Made by a program: the position numbers and the translations under genes. A stretch of 31,233 bases of DNA from an uncultured Christensenellaceae bacterium (GTDB taxonomy: Bacteria; Bacillota; Clostridia; Christensenellales; Pumilibacteraceae), in NCBI GenBank assembly GCA_910588315.1, contig CAJUQF010000004.1, positions 19,993-51,225 of the forward strand, in the 5' to 3' direction. The notes under the pieces were generated by a model. That model made no database searches. It was not told the origin of the DNA and saw only the letters and a list, made by a program, of their open reading frames with translations. Positions 7,319 through 16,455 of the stretch are shown in pieces (the stretch's first letter is position 1; each line of letters starts with the position of its first letter).

Positions 7319-10300
7319 ATGAAAAAAATCAAAAGAGCGCTGTATATGCTTCTGGCGGTTGCCGTGTTTGCGGCAGTCGGCGTCTTTGCCGTAGCTTGCG
7401 GCGGAGACGAGCAGGATCCCGCCAAAACGTACACGATGACATTCGTGACGGACGGCGGCAGCGAGATCGCACCGATAAAAGGCGTCGGCGGCAGCATGGT
7501 CGTTGCGCCTGCCGATCCGAAAAAGACGGGATACGACTTTGACGGATGGTATCTCAAATCCGATTTTTCTGGCGAGCCTGCCGTTATCCCGACGCGCATG
7601 CCCAACAAGAATACTACATATTATGCAAAATTCTCTTCGCCGGAGGCCGGCGCGTACACTCTGACGTACGATTACAATCTCGGCATGTATCCGCATGATT
7701 CCATGATAGCGACGGAACGCGGCGACGGCGGTGCGCAGTTCACCGTCAAAGACGGCGCGCTTTTCCGCCCGCACGGAGATAACTACATGTTTATCGGCTG
7801 GTCCGACAGCGCGGACGGCATAGTGTCGCCGTCGGAAAAACTGCCGGGACAGTATAATACCGGCGATACGCTCACGCTCGACGGCAACGTTACTCTTTAC
7901 GCCCAGTGGGCGAGACTTTACGTCGATAAGCGGACGGGCAATCCCGAAAAAGTTTACGTGTACATGCCGCTCATGGAAAAGGGCTTGGGCGCGGCGATAC
8001 TCGTGCGCGACGGAAAAGAGAATAAACTCGGCTTTTTGGCGTCGGGCAGCAATACCGTATCCGGTATGAACGAATTCACTTTTTATCTCGAGGATTACGA
8101 CAACGGCGAATTTACCGGCAGGATAAACGGTGATTATACATATACCGTTTCCGACGGGATACAGGGTATGTATTTGCAGTATGATAACGGTCTGCGTCAG
8201 GATACGCCGTACATACTCTCGCTCGACGGGTTCGGATTCGCAACGGTGACAGAGATGCTCGGCGACTCGATCGTCGTGCGTTCGAGCGGTAAATACGAAT
8301 ACGACGCCGAGTATAAAGATTATCTTTACACGTACACGCTTGCGTCCGACGCTAACGATGAAACCGTGACAAATCCGCCCAAGTACGAAACCACGTTTGT
8401 CATAGAAAAAACAGAAGTGACCGGGACCGAGTTCGACGGCAGATGTCGGATGCTCGGTTACGAGAGCGGTTCGTTCTTCGAGTACGGCAACGGCTATCTC
8501 TACGGCAATTATCTGCTCAATCTCAACGGTTACGGCGGAGCGAAACTTACGACTTACAAGCTCGGTACTGACGGCGATCTCGAAATCGGCACAGACGGTA
8601 AACCCGTAGTCGAAAGTGTGGAAGAGGGCGTGTACCACGGTACCGAAAATTACGCGAGTTATCGCGGCGAGTGGGTATTCGTACCTGACGGCGGCGCGGA
8701 AATGAAGTTCGTGCTGTCTACAGTGAGAGCGTCCGAGCAACAGGTCTATCCCGTATATATTGTGTTCGATCAAGCTTTGTACGGTAATTACGAATCCGAT
8801 GACGGCGCTAAACTCATGCTCGACGGTTACGGTATGGCGGAGTATTACGCCGCCGACAAAACTTCGTATACCGGCGAAATAAAGATACAGGATAACAACG
8901 TGGATTTCGTCCCGTATATTCAAAACAGCGACGGAACGTTTGAAAAGGGTGCGACTATATTGTTTGTGGTCGACAAGACAATCGGCACGTTCGTCATCAA
9001 TACAACGGGGCTTATCGTCGATCCTTCCGGCGTTCTTGTCGAGTATCGCGGAAAGTCTGCGGTCGTCGAAATACCAGAAACACAAGACGATAAGACTATA
9101 ACCGCCATCGGCGATCGTGCATTCGACTATACCAAAACTTCCGTATCGCTGTATTCTGTGACGATCCCGAAAACCGTAACGTCTATCGGGGTGCGCGCGT
9201 TCGAAAACAACTATACGCTGCGCCGCGTTATCTTCCTTTCGGATACTCCGATCAACATAGACTGGTCCGATGCGAACAATCCGTTCCGTTGGCCCGCCGG
9301 AGATTTTATTATCGTTGTGCCTGAAGGCAGCCAAGAAGCATATAAAACGGCGTGGGCGGGCAGTCCTTATGTAAATAAGATAAAGGGCAGCGAAGAGATC
9401 CTTTTCGTTCCGGAATTCGAAATAGAAAACGGCGTACTCATTCGCTACAACAAACAGGATGATTCCGAAGGCTTGCTCGATCTGGTTCTACCTGATGAAG
9501 TAGTCGAGATAGACGCGAATGTATTTTTGGGCGTAGATTATTTGCGCAGTATCGACCTGAACAACGTGACAAAGATAGGCGACGGCGCATTCGAAAACTG
9601 CTCGGAACTCGTATCCGTGACGTTTACTAACGTGACGCATATCGGCGAAGCGGCTTTTGCCGGTTGCGACAAGCTCACGACAAGCGGCGGTGTTACTGCC
9701 GACGGCGACGCCGTTACCGTTGCCGATAGTCCCGTAGAACTTCCGAAAATCGTCAGTCTCGGCGAGTATGCGTTCAGCAGCTGTTATTCGTTGCATTATG
9801 TCAAACTTGGTGAAAATCTTGCCAAGATCGGAAGTTATGCGTTCTATGAATGCAATATCTTCAGCGAAGATCCGGCGTTGTTCGTCGAACTTCTCGGCGA
9901 TAAAGCGCCTACGATGGGCGAACGCGTTACTTCCGGTAACATTGCGTTCAGATTCAAAGTGAAAGATATAACCGTTGCGCTCGAGTGCTTTAAGGCAGGT
10001 TCTTGGGAAGTTTACTGTAAGCATCTGTATATCGAAAGCGGCGCCGAGAAAGGCAGATATGTCAGCGGTGCGGACATTCTCGAACTCGACGGCAGGGCGG
10101 TATATCAGTCTTCGACCGTATGGATGTACGCGATAAACGGCAATAAAATATCATTCTACGAGTTCGATACGGATGCGCCCGGCGGCAACAATTACAACTA
10201 TGTCGGCGGCACTATCGAAAACGGTACCATCGTTATGCGTATAGGCAGCTACGAGCGCACGTTCACAAAGATCGACGGCGGCAATATAACGTTTACGAGC

Positions 10301-10810
10301 GAGGACGGAAAGTATACGCTCGTGTGCGATCCCGACGCGCTTCAGCCGGAAAATTACGAAGGTATGGTCGGCGACGCCGATGTAACGTTTAACGGCAAGC
10401 CGGCGAAATTGCACATTGTAGGTTACAATTCCAAGGTAATTTACAATTTCCTCGATACCGACGGAAAGTATTACGATTTCTATATTACGTTCGACGGCAA
10501 TACGTTTACCGTCAGAAAGTCTACGCCCGAGAAATATATGACCGGGATAAAAGCCTCCGACGGAAGTGAGTTGAATATACATATCACGGGTTCTATAGTG
10601 TATGTGTACGGCAAGCTCAATATAAAAGTCGGTGAAGACGGCGGCGCCGATATAATGATGCCGGAATGGGGCGAGGGCAGTGTGATTGCGACCGTAAACG
10701 GCAACAGTTATACGTTTGTCAAATGGTACAGGAATACGAAATACAGAGTAACCGTGACACTGTCTCAGGATCAGAAAAGCTTTACTTATACGTACGAGAT
10801 AGCGGAATAG
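7319..10810 (+). CDS. Large surface lipoprotein with Listeria-Bacteroides repeats and BspA-like leucine-rich repeats
   Basis: This 1163-residue protein is predicted to be exported and lipid-anchored: MKKIKRALYMLL plus a hydrophobic run ends in a VFAVAC lipobox with Cys27. The start at 7319 is preferred over an upstream in-frame ATG at 7256 because it gives a proper signal peptide and has AGGCAGGTGA in front. Two Listeria-Bacteroides (InlB B-type) repeats follow at about residues 38-106 and 113-198, each ending in an aromatic YAKF/YAQW strand. Two blocks of BspA-type leucine-rich repeats with IGxxAF and AFxxC patterns lie at about 565-690 and 700-850. The rest is beta-rich, with recurring lipocalin-like segments of unknown family. 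Such proteins usually bind host, bacterial or glycan ligands; the ligand here is unknown. A second lipoprotein of the same style starts 110 bp downstream. Confidence 0.85.
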   Translation: MKKIKRALYMLLAVAVFAAVGVFAVACGGDEQDPAKTYTMTFVTDGGSEIAPIKGVGGSMVVAPADPKKTGYDFDGWYLKSDFSGEPAVIPTRMPNKNTTYYAKFSSPEAGAYTLTYDYNLGMYPHDSMIATERGDGGAQFTVKDGALFRPHGDNYMFIGWSDSADGIVSPSEKLPGQYNTGDTLTLDGNVTLYAQWARLYVDKRTGNPEKVYVYMPLMEKGLGAAILVRDGKENKLGFLASGSNTVSGMNEFTFYLEDYDNGEFTGRINGDYTYTVSDGIQGMYLQYDNGLRQDTPYILSLDGFGFATVTEMLGDSIVVRSSGKYEYDAEYKDYLYTYTLASDANDETVTNPPKYETTFVIEKTEVTGTEFDGRCRMLGYESGSFFEYGNGYLYGNYLLNLNGYGGAKLTTYKLGTDGDLEIGTDGKPVVESVEEGVYHGTENYASYRGEWVFVPDGGAEMKFVLSTVRASEQQVYPVYIVFDQALYGNYESDDGAKLMLDGYGMAEYYAADKTSYTGEIKIQDNNVDFVPYIQNSDGTFEKGATILFVVDKTIGTFVINTTGLIVDPSGVLVEYRGKSAVVEIPETQDDKTITAIGDRAFDYTKTSVSLYSVTIPKTVTSIGVRAFENNYTLRRVIFLSDTPINIDWSDANNPFRWPAGDFIIVVPEGSQEAYKTAWAGSPYVNKIKGSEEILFVPEFEIENGVLIRYNKQDDSEGLLDLVLPDEVVEIDANVFLGVDYLRSIDLNNVTKIGDGAFENCSELVSVTFTNVTHIGEAAFAGCDKLTTSGGVTADGDAVTVADSPVELPKIVSLGEYAFSSCYSLHYVKLGENLAKIGSYAFYECNIFSEDPALFVELLGDKAPTMGERVTSGNIAFRFKVKDITVALECFKAGSWEVYCKHLYIESGAEKGRYVSGADILELDGRAVYQSSTVWMYAINGNKISFYEFDTDAPGGNNYNYVGGTIENGTIVMRIGSYERTFTKIDGGNITFTSEDGKYTLVCDPDALQPENYEGMVGDADVTFNGKPAKLHIVGYNSKVIYNFLDTDGKYYDFYITFDGNTFTVRKSTPEKYMTGIKASDGSELNIHITGSIVYVYGKLNIKVGEDGGADIMMPEWGEGSVIATVNGNSYTFVKWYRNTKYRVTVTLSQDQKSFTYTYEIAE

Positions 10811-10920
10811 ACCGTTGTCGATTCGTAATTGAATAAACCTATATTTGCGGGTAAAGTCAATCGCAACGGCGCGATCTGCCCGCTGTTTGTAGTACGAAAA
10901 AATCAAAAAGGAGAAACATC

Positions 10921-13900
10921 ATGAAGAAAAAACTCGGAATCATACTGACGACTGTCATTATGATAGCAACATGTTTCGTTTTTGTCGCCTGCGGTGAGGA
11001 AACGTCGAACGAACCTGCCGGACCGTCCGATCCAGCTACTTATGCCGTGACGTACGATCTTAACGGCGGAACGGGTACTACGCCTACCGAAAGCAAAAAA
11101 GCCGCCGGGGCGAAATTCAACCTCGCGTCGGCGACCGGAATAACCAACGGCGACAAATTGTTTGCAGGCTGGAACGACGGATCGAAAACGTATGCCGCCG
11201 GCGCAGAGTACACCATGCCCGATAAAGCGGTAACGTTTACGGCGCAGTGGACCGATAACGGGCAACCGCCCGTAACCGCTACTTATACCGTGACGTACGA
11301 TCTTAACGGCGGTACGGGTACTACGCCTACCGAGAGCGAAAAGGCCGCCGGCGCTAAGTTCGATCTTGCGTCTGCGACCGGAATAACCAACGGCGACAAA
11401 TTGTTTGCAGGCTGGAACGACGGATCGAAAACGTATGCCGCCGGCGCAGAGTACACCATGCCCGATAAAGCGGTAACGTTTACGGCGCAGTGGACAGAAG
11501 AATATGTCGCGCCCGCGCTCGATGAAAACGGTATATTGGTATTGAATTTCTCTACGAACAAAGGTGAATTGCTGTATGTCGATTCGAGCGATAATGAGCG
11601 TACGGCGAATTTGACGTTTACTCTCGATGGTAAAAATCTCACGGTGTCGGTAGGCGGTCAAACTTTTAACGGCACTTACGAAAACGGTATCGTTTATATA
11701 ACGATAGATTTTGCGGGGGAAGTATACAGGTTCGGTAAATTCGAAGAACCGGAAAAAGTCTTGCCCACTTTGCAGTTCGACGCAAACGGCGGTACGGGCG
11801 ATGCGCCCGTGGTTTCTGATGATGCGTTTACTTACAGCGAGTCTCTCGGTAAATATAAATTCAAATTGCCCAAGTGTACGTTCGTTGCTCCTACGGGCAA
11901 AGCTTTCCTGGCATGGGGAATCAACGGAGATACCAATAAGTATAGCGCAGGCAGTTTGTATTTTGCAAATTCCGGCGAAAAGCTCGTATTAAAAGCATTA
12001 TGGAAAGATACTGCGCCCGAGGCGATCACCGGTACGAAATTTACCGGTCATTGCGCGTTGCCGAGAAAAGAGATAAACGGCGTTGTTTTCGATGGACTTG
12101 TATTGACCGAAGTGTATGTCGATTCGGATAACAATAAAGTATTTTACACATTAGCGAATGAAAGTACGGTCAAGTCGTCAAAGATGATTTTGACTGGCAA
12201 TACATACAGACCCGATATATACGGTGATGACGCATTGTATTATGAAATAGAGATAAAGACAATATCTTACTATATTGTTATCAAAGCGGACATGACTAAG
12301 CTTTCGCTTTGCGACTCGGACGATAAATTGATAGAAAACGGCGAGTTTTCGGCAGAAGGCGGTTATGTTCCGCCCGCGGGTACCGAATACACCGTAACGT
12401 TTGACGATAATCTCGGCGGCGATGTGCAAACGCAAAAAGTCGAAGCGGGTAAAAAGGTAGCAAAACCCCAAGATCCAGTTCATCCTGACGGCAAGCATTT
12501 TATGTATTGGCGCGACGACGAGACGGGCTTAGAGTACGAGTTTGACAGCGCCGTTACGGGCAATTTGAATTTAAGCGCACGATATGCTTGGAAGCTTACT
12601 TTCGCGGCGGGTGAAGGTAGCGGCACCGTAGATTCTATTTTTGCAACCGGTATGTGGCAAACATTGCCTTCCTCAGACGGTTTGTCGTGTGCCGGTAAAA
12701 CTTTTGCCGGTTGGAGCGACGGGGAGACCGTATATCAATCGGGCGACAGATACATGCCGACGAAAAATGTGACGTTCACGGCGCAATGGCAAGAAGCTGT
12801 TTCGAGCTATACAGTCGAGTTTATAAAATCGACTAAATACAGCGAGAACAGAGACGCCGTAGGCGAGATCCCGACTATGCCGAATAAGGCTCAAGGAGAG
12901 AAGATAATTCTGCCGCAAAACCCGTTTACTCTTAACGGATATAAATTTATCGGCTGGACCGTGCAGGAATACGACGGGTTCGATTCGGATATGGGGCAAG
13001 CGATTTGGACTACCGTAGTTATAAAGAACCCCGGCGAAGAGTTTACGGTTGGTACCAAGAATATAAGAATCGCCGCAACATGGGAAAAAGACGTTCCCGC
13101 ACAATATACCGTTATTTACAAAGCCGGCGGGCACGGCATGGGTAATGACGTAATTGAAAACAACGTGAAAGCCGGCGCATATACATTGAAAAATTATATG
13201 TTCACCGCAGATGATTTTTATATGTTTATCGGATGGGCTGTAGAAGGCGGGGACTCCGATCCGATTGATAGCGATAAGTATAATCTTACCGCCGACACAG
13301 TATTTGTAGCTCAATATTTGAATGCTTATTCCGGATTTGACAACGGTTATAGCAGTAATATAAATTTATTTTTCGATACAAATTTAGGTGTTCTGTACAT
13401 ATACGGCGAAGATGATAACGTCACCGAGGTCAGTATCGCAATCTCTATAACCGGAAATGATATTACTGTTCTATTTGCAGACGGCGACGACGAAGGGTTT
13501 AGCGGCACTTTCATAAATAATACGCTTAATATAACGCTTGAGTATAACGGACAAAGCTTTGTTTACGGCATCGGCAGTGTCGATCCATCCGTAACATACA
13601 CCGTGACTTATGATCTCAACGGCGGTACTGGAACATTGCCTACGGAGAGCGAAAAATCCGCGGGAGTAAAGTTTAACCTTGCCGCATCTACCGGTTTTGC
13701 AAACGGCGATAAAACTTTTGCGGGTTGGAACGACGGATCGAAAACGTATGCCGCAGGCGCGGAGTACACCATGCCGAATGCTAACGTGACTTTTACCGCG
13801 CAGTGGAAAGATAAACCGTCCGGATCCGATTGGCAGGATATTGGAAGTATTACAAGTGGACCTTTGTTTGATTATGTCAATCAAATCATTGATAGCGGAA

Positions 13901-14259
13901 AAGCCTCGGCATTGTTCTTATTTCCACAAGAATTCGAAGGCAGTAAATATACGTTTATAGGATTGCAGTTCGAAATCGTTACGTTAGGTAGCGATCCGTA
14001 TTTACGCCTAAAACCTGTTTATTATGAAACTGCAAATAAGCAGGGAACATTAAAAGCAGGGACTACCATATCCGATGATGCTACAAATACCGATCCTCTA
14101 AAGCTATGTTTTAAATCAAGTTCTTATCGTATAGAAATTCAATATGACGGATCGGATTTTTATATGACTTACTTTAAATACAGTACATATGTTACTAAAG
14201 AAGAACAACTTATTTTAACATATACGACAAAAACGATAGAAGATTTAAAAAATGAGTAA
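10921..14259 (+). CDS. Large surface lipoprotein with eight Listeria-Bacteroides repeats
   Basis: This 1112-residue predicted lipoprotein has a signal peptide ending VFVAC with Cys24 and an AAGGAG ribosome binding site. About eight Listeria-Bacteroides repeats are recognisable by their YTVTYDLNGG-type start, a GWNDG- or GW-type turn and a TFTAQW-type end, at about residues 41-112, 122-193, 280-370, 490-560, 560-625, 635-720, 727-800 and 893-963. Between them a second module of about 85 residues occurs twice (starting near residue 200 and near 800), with the pattern FxxNxGxLYVxxxDN...FxGTxxNxxxxIxxxxxGxxxxxG. The C-terminal 150 residues are of no recognised family and the DNA there is visibly more AT-rich, as if added from another source. 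Repeats 1 and 2 are nearly identical at DNA level. Function is probably adhesion or ligand capture, by analogy only. Confidence 0.85.
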   Translation: MKKKLGIILTTVIMIATCFVFVACGEETSNEPAGPSDPATYAVTYDLNGGTGTTPTESKKAAGAKFNLASATGITNGDKLFAGWNDGSKTYAAGAEYTMPDKAVTFTAQWTDNGQPPVTATYTVTYDLNGGTGTTPTESEKAAGAKFDLASATGITNGDKLFAGWNDGSKTYAAGAEYTMPDKAVTFTAQWTEEYVAPALDENGILVLNFSTNKGELLYVDSSDNERTANLTFTLDGKNLTVSVGGQTFNGTYENGIVYITIDFAGEVYRFGKFEEPEKVLPTLQFDANGGTGDAPVVSDDAFTYSESLGKYKFKLPKCTFVAPTGKAFLAWGINGDTNKYSAGSLYFANSGEKLVLKALWKDTAPEAITGTKFTGHCALPRKEINGVVFDGLVLTEVYVDSDNNKVFYTLANESTVKSSKMILTGNTYRPDIYGDDALYYEIEIKTISYYIVIKADMTKLSLCDSDDKLIENGEFSAEGGYVPPAGTEYTVTFDDNLGGDVQTQKVEAGKKVAKPQDPVHPDGKHFMYWRDDETGLEYEFDSAVTGNLNLSARYAWKLTFAAGEGSGTVDSIFATGMWQTLPSSDGLSCAGKTFAGWSDGETVYQSGDRYMPTKNVTFTAQWQEAVSSYTVEFIKSTKYSENRDAVGEIPTMPNKAQGEKIILPQNPFTLNGYKFIGWTVQEYDGFDSDMGQAIWTTVVIKNPGEEFTVGTKNIRIAATWEKDVPAQYTVIYKAGGHGMGNDVIENNVKAGAYTLKNYMFTADDFYMFIGWAVEGGDSDPIDSDKYNLTADTVFVAQYLNAYSGFDNGYSSNINLFFDTNLGVLYIYGEDDNVTEVSIAISITGNDITVLFADGDDEGFSGTFINNTLNITLEYNGQSFVYGIGSVDPSVTYTVTYDLNGGTGTLPTESEKSAGVKFNLAASTGFANGDKTFAGWNDGSKTYAAGAEYTMPNANVTFTAQWKDKPSGSDWQDIGSITSGPLFDYVNQIIDSGKASALFLFPQEFEGSKYTFIGLQFEIVTLGSDPYLRLKPVYYETANKQGTLKAGTTISDDATNTDPLKLCFKSSSYRIEIQYDGSDFYMTYFKYSTYVTKEEQLILTYTTKTIEDLKNE
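11041..11252 (+). repeat. In-gene direct repeat, copy 1 (Listeria-Bacteroides unit)
   Basis: This copy repeats at an exact 243-bp offset. Bases 11131-11252 are identical, without a single change, to 11374-11495 (122 nt), while the first 90 bases carry several substitutions, pointing to recent gene conversion or duplication. Confidence 0.9.
11284..11495 (+). repeat. In-gene direct repeat, copy 2
   Basis: Second copy of the unit at 11041-11252, separated by a 31-nt linker encoding a Pro/Thr-containing spacer. The last 122 bases are identical to copy 1. Confidence 0.9.
13597..13807 (+). repeat. In-gene direct repeat, diverged copy 3
   Basis: A third unit of the same type, diverged in most codon third positions but retaining an identical core around TGGAACGACGGATCGAAAAC. 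It lies just before the AT-richer 3' part of the gene. Confidence 0.8.
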
Positions 14260-14277
14260 TATATTTAATAATGCCTT

Positions 14278-14321
14278 ATACCAAAAAGGATACCGAATTT
14301 GCTCGGTATCCTTTTTGGTAT
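14278..14321 (+). terminator. Terminator after the second giant lipoprotein gene
   Basis: A perfect 19-bp stem (14278-14296 with 14303-14321) with a 6-nt loop starts 18 nt after the stop. The 3' arm contains TTTTT and is followed by an AT-rich tail. Confidence 0.85.
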
Positions 14322-14457
14322 TATATTTAAAATTTATTGTTGCATGCGTCACATATATGTTCGAACACGAAGTTGTACCGTTTAATATAATGCTTTGTTT
14401 GTTCACAGGATAGAAAATTTCCTATAATTGTAAAGCTATCTTTATTAGACGTCAAAA

Positions 14458-15750
14458 TCAATTCAACTTCATATCGCCGGACTTGATCCAATTCTTTTTA
14501 CGCATGAGTTCGCTCACGCCGAAGGCTACGAGCGCGGGGACTATTATGTAACATACGAGTACGGCTATCAAGACGTACCACCACGGTTTGCCCGCATCGA
14601 TAGAAACCGTGAATGTGTTTATCACTCCGACGAGTCCTGCCGTGCCCATGCCGGAACCCGTCGCGTCGCACATGATTTTAAACGCGGCAGAGGCGAGGGG
14701 ACCTGCCACGGCGGACGCCGCCACTGCGGGGATAAGTATCTTCGGGTTTTTACCGAGATTGGGTATTTGCAGCATGCTCGTGCCGAGCCCTTGCGAAACA
14801 AGTCCGCCCCAGCGGTTCTCGCGAAAGCTCGCTACGGCAAATCCGACCATGTGCGCACAGCATCCGGCGCAAGCCGCCGCCGCGCCGATTTGCGCGTTGT
14901 AGACAAGCGCAGGAGTGTTTATGAGCGACGAGCTGAATATCATAACTCCGAACGCCGCACTCGATGTCGGCAGGGTTAAAAGTAAGCCCATGATGACTGC
15001 GATAAGTATGCCGAACGATACCGGTTCCCATCCTATAGCCATAGATACGCCTTTGCCGAATACCGCAAACAGCATACCGAAAGGAATACCGAGCGCGATC
15101 GCGCCGAGCGTGCCGCAAGATATGGCGCAAAGCGGTACAATGATTATATCGACGGGAGTTTTGCCCTCGACGTGCCGCGTAATTTCTATTGCCGTAACCG
15201 CCGCGACGAAAGCGCCTACGGGATCGCCGATCGTTATGGACGGCGCCTTGCTTGCGCCGTAAATATGTATACCGGACATCGCGAAAATATTTGTTATATT
15301 CGCGCCGATCATTCCGGCAACGGCGGCGGAAAAACTCGTAAGCTTGCCGGCTTTAAGACTGTGCGCGATACCTACGCCTATACCGGCGCCCATCAGCAGT
15401 TTCGCAATGCCGCCGATCTGCGTCAGTATCTTGCAGAACGCGTTGTCGCCGATTGCGCCGAACTGCGCTATGATAGTGCCTATTATCAGCGTGCAGAACA
15501 GACCGAGCGCCATGCCCGAAAACGCTTCTATAAAATATCTGTGCGCGAAATACTTGACCCACTCTTTTACAGATCGCTTTTGTTTATTGGGTAGCGGATC
15601 GACCGCAGTCTTATTTTCCGACGTTTCGGACTGTTCCGTGTCGGTGTTAACTGGTGAGACCGTCTCGGGGGATATCGATCCGCTTTCCGCCGTTACGTCG
15701 GTTGCGTCGGGTGTTGTCGGTTCGGTTTCCGGTTCTGTTGTATCGTTCAC
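14458..15750 (-). CDS. PTS EIIC-type (EIIC_2/PfoR-like) membrane protein
   Basis: This 430-residue protein is a polytopic membrane protein of the PTS_EIIC_2/PfoR type, with about ten hydrophobic segments and motifs such as GIGVGIAHSLKAG, GDPVGAFVAAV and LPTSSAAFG. I place the start at a GTG (15750, MNDTTEPETEP) with a CTGGAG site nine bases upstream, because the longer open frame to 15840 runs through a strong promoter. The first roughly 65 residues are an acidic Thr/Ser/Glu/Pro-rich stretch without membrane segments, unusual for a transporter. No EIIA, EIIB, HPr or sugar enzyme lies nearby, so the substrate and even transport activity are unknown. The related PfoR was first described as a regulator in Clostridium perfringens. 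It is divergent from rpsO. Confidence 0.8.
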   Translation of the reverse strand: MNDTTEPETEPTTPDATDVTAESGSISPETVSPVNTDTEQSETSENKTAVDPLPNKQKRSVKEWVKYFAHRYFIEAFSGMALGLFCTLIIGTIIAQFGAIGDNAFCKILTQIGGIAKLLMGAGIGVGIAHSLKAGKLTSFSAAVAGMIGANITNIFAMSGIHIYGASKAPSITIGDPVGAFVAAVTAIEITRHVEGKTPVDIIIVPLCAISCGTLGAIALGIPFGMLFAVFGKGVSMAIGWEPVSFGILIAVIMGLLLTLPTSSAAFGVMIFSSSLINTPALVYNAQIGAAAACAGCCAHMVGFAVASFRENRWGGLVSQGLGTSMLQIPNLGKNPKILIPAVAASAVAGPLASAAFKIMCDATGSGMGTAGLVGVINTFTVSIDAGKPWWYVLIAVLVCYIIVPALVAFGVSELMRKKNWIKSGDMKLN

Positions 15751-15778
15751 GGCGAAAAGCTCCAGTGAATTTTTTTTA

Positions 15779-15807
15779 ATTATACATTCATGTCGAATCA
15801 AAGTCAA
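15779..15807 (-). promoter_or_regulatory. Promoter of the EIIC/PfoR-like gene
   Basis: On the minus strand TTGACT (15802-15807) and TATAAT (15779-15784) are 17 bp apart. This promoter decides the start: initiation would be near 15772, downstream of the ATG at 15840 but upstream of the GTG at 15750. Confidence 0.85.
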
Positions 15808-15868
15808 GCATATGTAATTTGCTTTTTTTTGCACGGTCAACGTATTTTACTTACGTCGTGGAAAACGG

Positions 15869-15897
15869 TTGACAAGGATAAAGGCTTGTGATAGAAT
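15869..15897 (+). promoter_or_regulatory. rpsO promoter
   Basis: TTGACA at 15869-15874 and TAGAAT at 15892-15897 are separated by 17 bp. The leader to rpsO is about 90 nt and contains an ATGCG/CGCAT hairpin near 15936-15952 that could be an S15 feedback site, though this is only a possibility. Confidence 0.8.
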
Positions 15898-15992
15898 GTA
15901 TGTGGGCAAATAAGCGCCCGTACCTTTTTCTCGGTATGCGCTCTCCACGCATCACTGTGATAAAGGCGAATAAAATTTGTCGGAGGATAAAA

Positions 15993-16256
15993 ATGGACAA
16001 ACAAATCAAAGCGGAGATCATCGCTAAATACGCAACTCACGAAGGCGATACGGGTAGTCCCGAAGTGCAGATCGCGTTGCTTACGTGGCGCATCAATCAC
16101 TTGACCGAGCATCTCAAGACGCACAAAAAGGACCACCATTCCCGTCGCGGTCTTTTGCAGATGGTAGGTTCGCGTCGCAGCCAGCTCAACTATCTCAAAG
16201 AGATAGACATCGAGAGATACCGCAGTTTGGTTGCAAAACTCGAATTGCGTAAATAA
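15993..16256 (+). CDS. rpsO: 30S ribosomal protein S15
   Basis: This 87-residue protein is ribosomal protein S15, which binds 16S rRNA and helps assemble the small subunit. It begins MDKQIKAEIIAKYATHEGDT and contains the conserved GSPEVQIALLTWRINHLTEH and HSRRGLLQMVGSRRSQLNYL regions. Start 15993 is chosen from the CGGAGGA site and family length; an open extension to 15888 is not coding. pnp follows, as in Bacillus and most bacteria, with a terminator-like hairpin in between. Confidence 0.97.
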   Translation: MDKQIKAEIIAKYATHEGDTGSPEVQIALLTWRINHLTEHLKTHKKDHHSRRGLLQMVGSRRSQLNYLKEIDIERYRSLVAKLELRK

Positions 16257-16316
16257 TCCGGACGCGTTCGCATAAACAGCGCGCTGCGTCGTTACGCGTA
16301 ATTATCGGCAAGTACG

Positions 16317-16350
16317 GAGGCGCATAAGTTAAAGCGCCTCTTACTTTTTA
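16317..16350 (+). terminator. Terminator or attenuator between rpsO and pnp
   Basis: GAGGCGC (16317-16323) pairs with GCGCCTC (16334-16340) across a 10-nt loop and is followed by TTACTTTTTA. It lies about 60 nt after rpsO, so pnp is either reached by read-through or has its own weak promoter (a TTGTCG/TATAGC pair near 16380-16410 is possible but poor). Confidence 0.75.
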
Positions 16351-16455
16351 TCGGCAGAACACAAACGTCCGATGCCGTTTTGTCGAGACTCGGGCGCTGT
16401 CTGTATAGCGACCGGATATGAAACAAGTCATTTAATATTAGGAGAATCATAAATA

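Noticed and set aside
7289..9334. 681-codon open frame on the minus strand opposite the first giant lipoprotein
   Set aside because: Shadow frame with no homology and no ribosome binding site; the plus frame has a lipoprotein signal and repeats.
15898..15930. GGGC/GCCC hairpin with T-run in the rpsO promoter region, read as an attenuator
   Set aside because: Its left arm lies at or before the predicted transcription start (about 15904), so the full hairpin would not form in the rpsO transcript.
15888..15992. 35-codon N-terminal extension of rpsO
   Set aside because: Overlaps the promoter and leader; S15 homology starts at 15993 after CGGAGGA.
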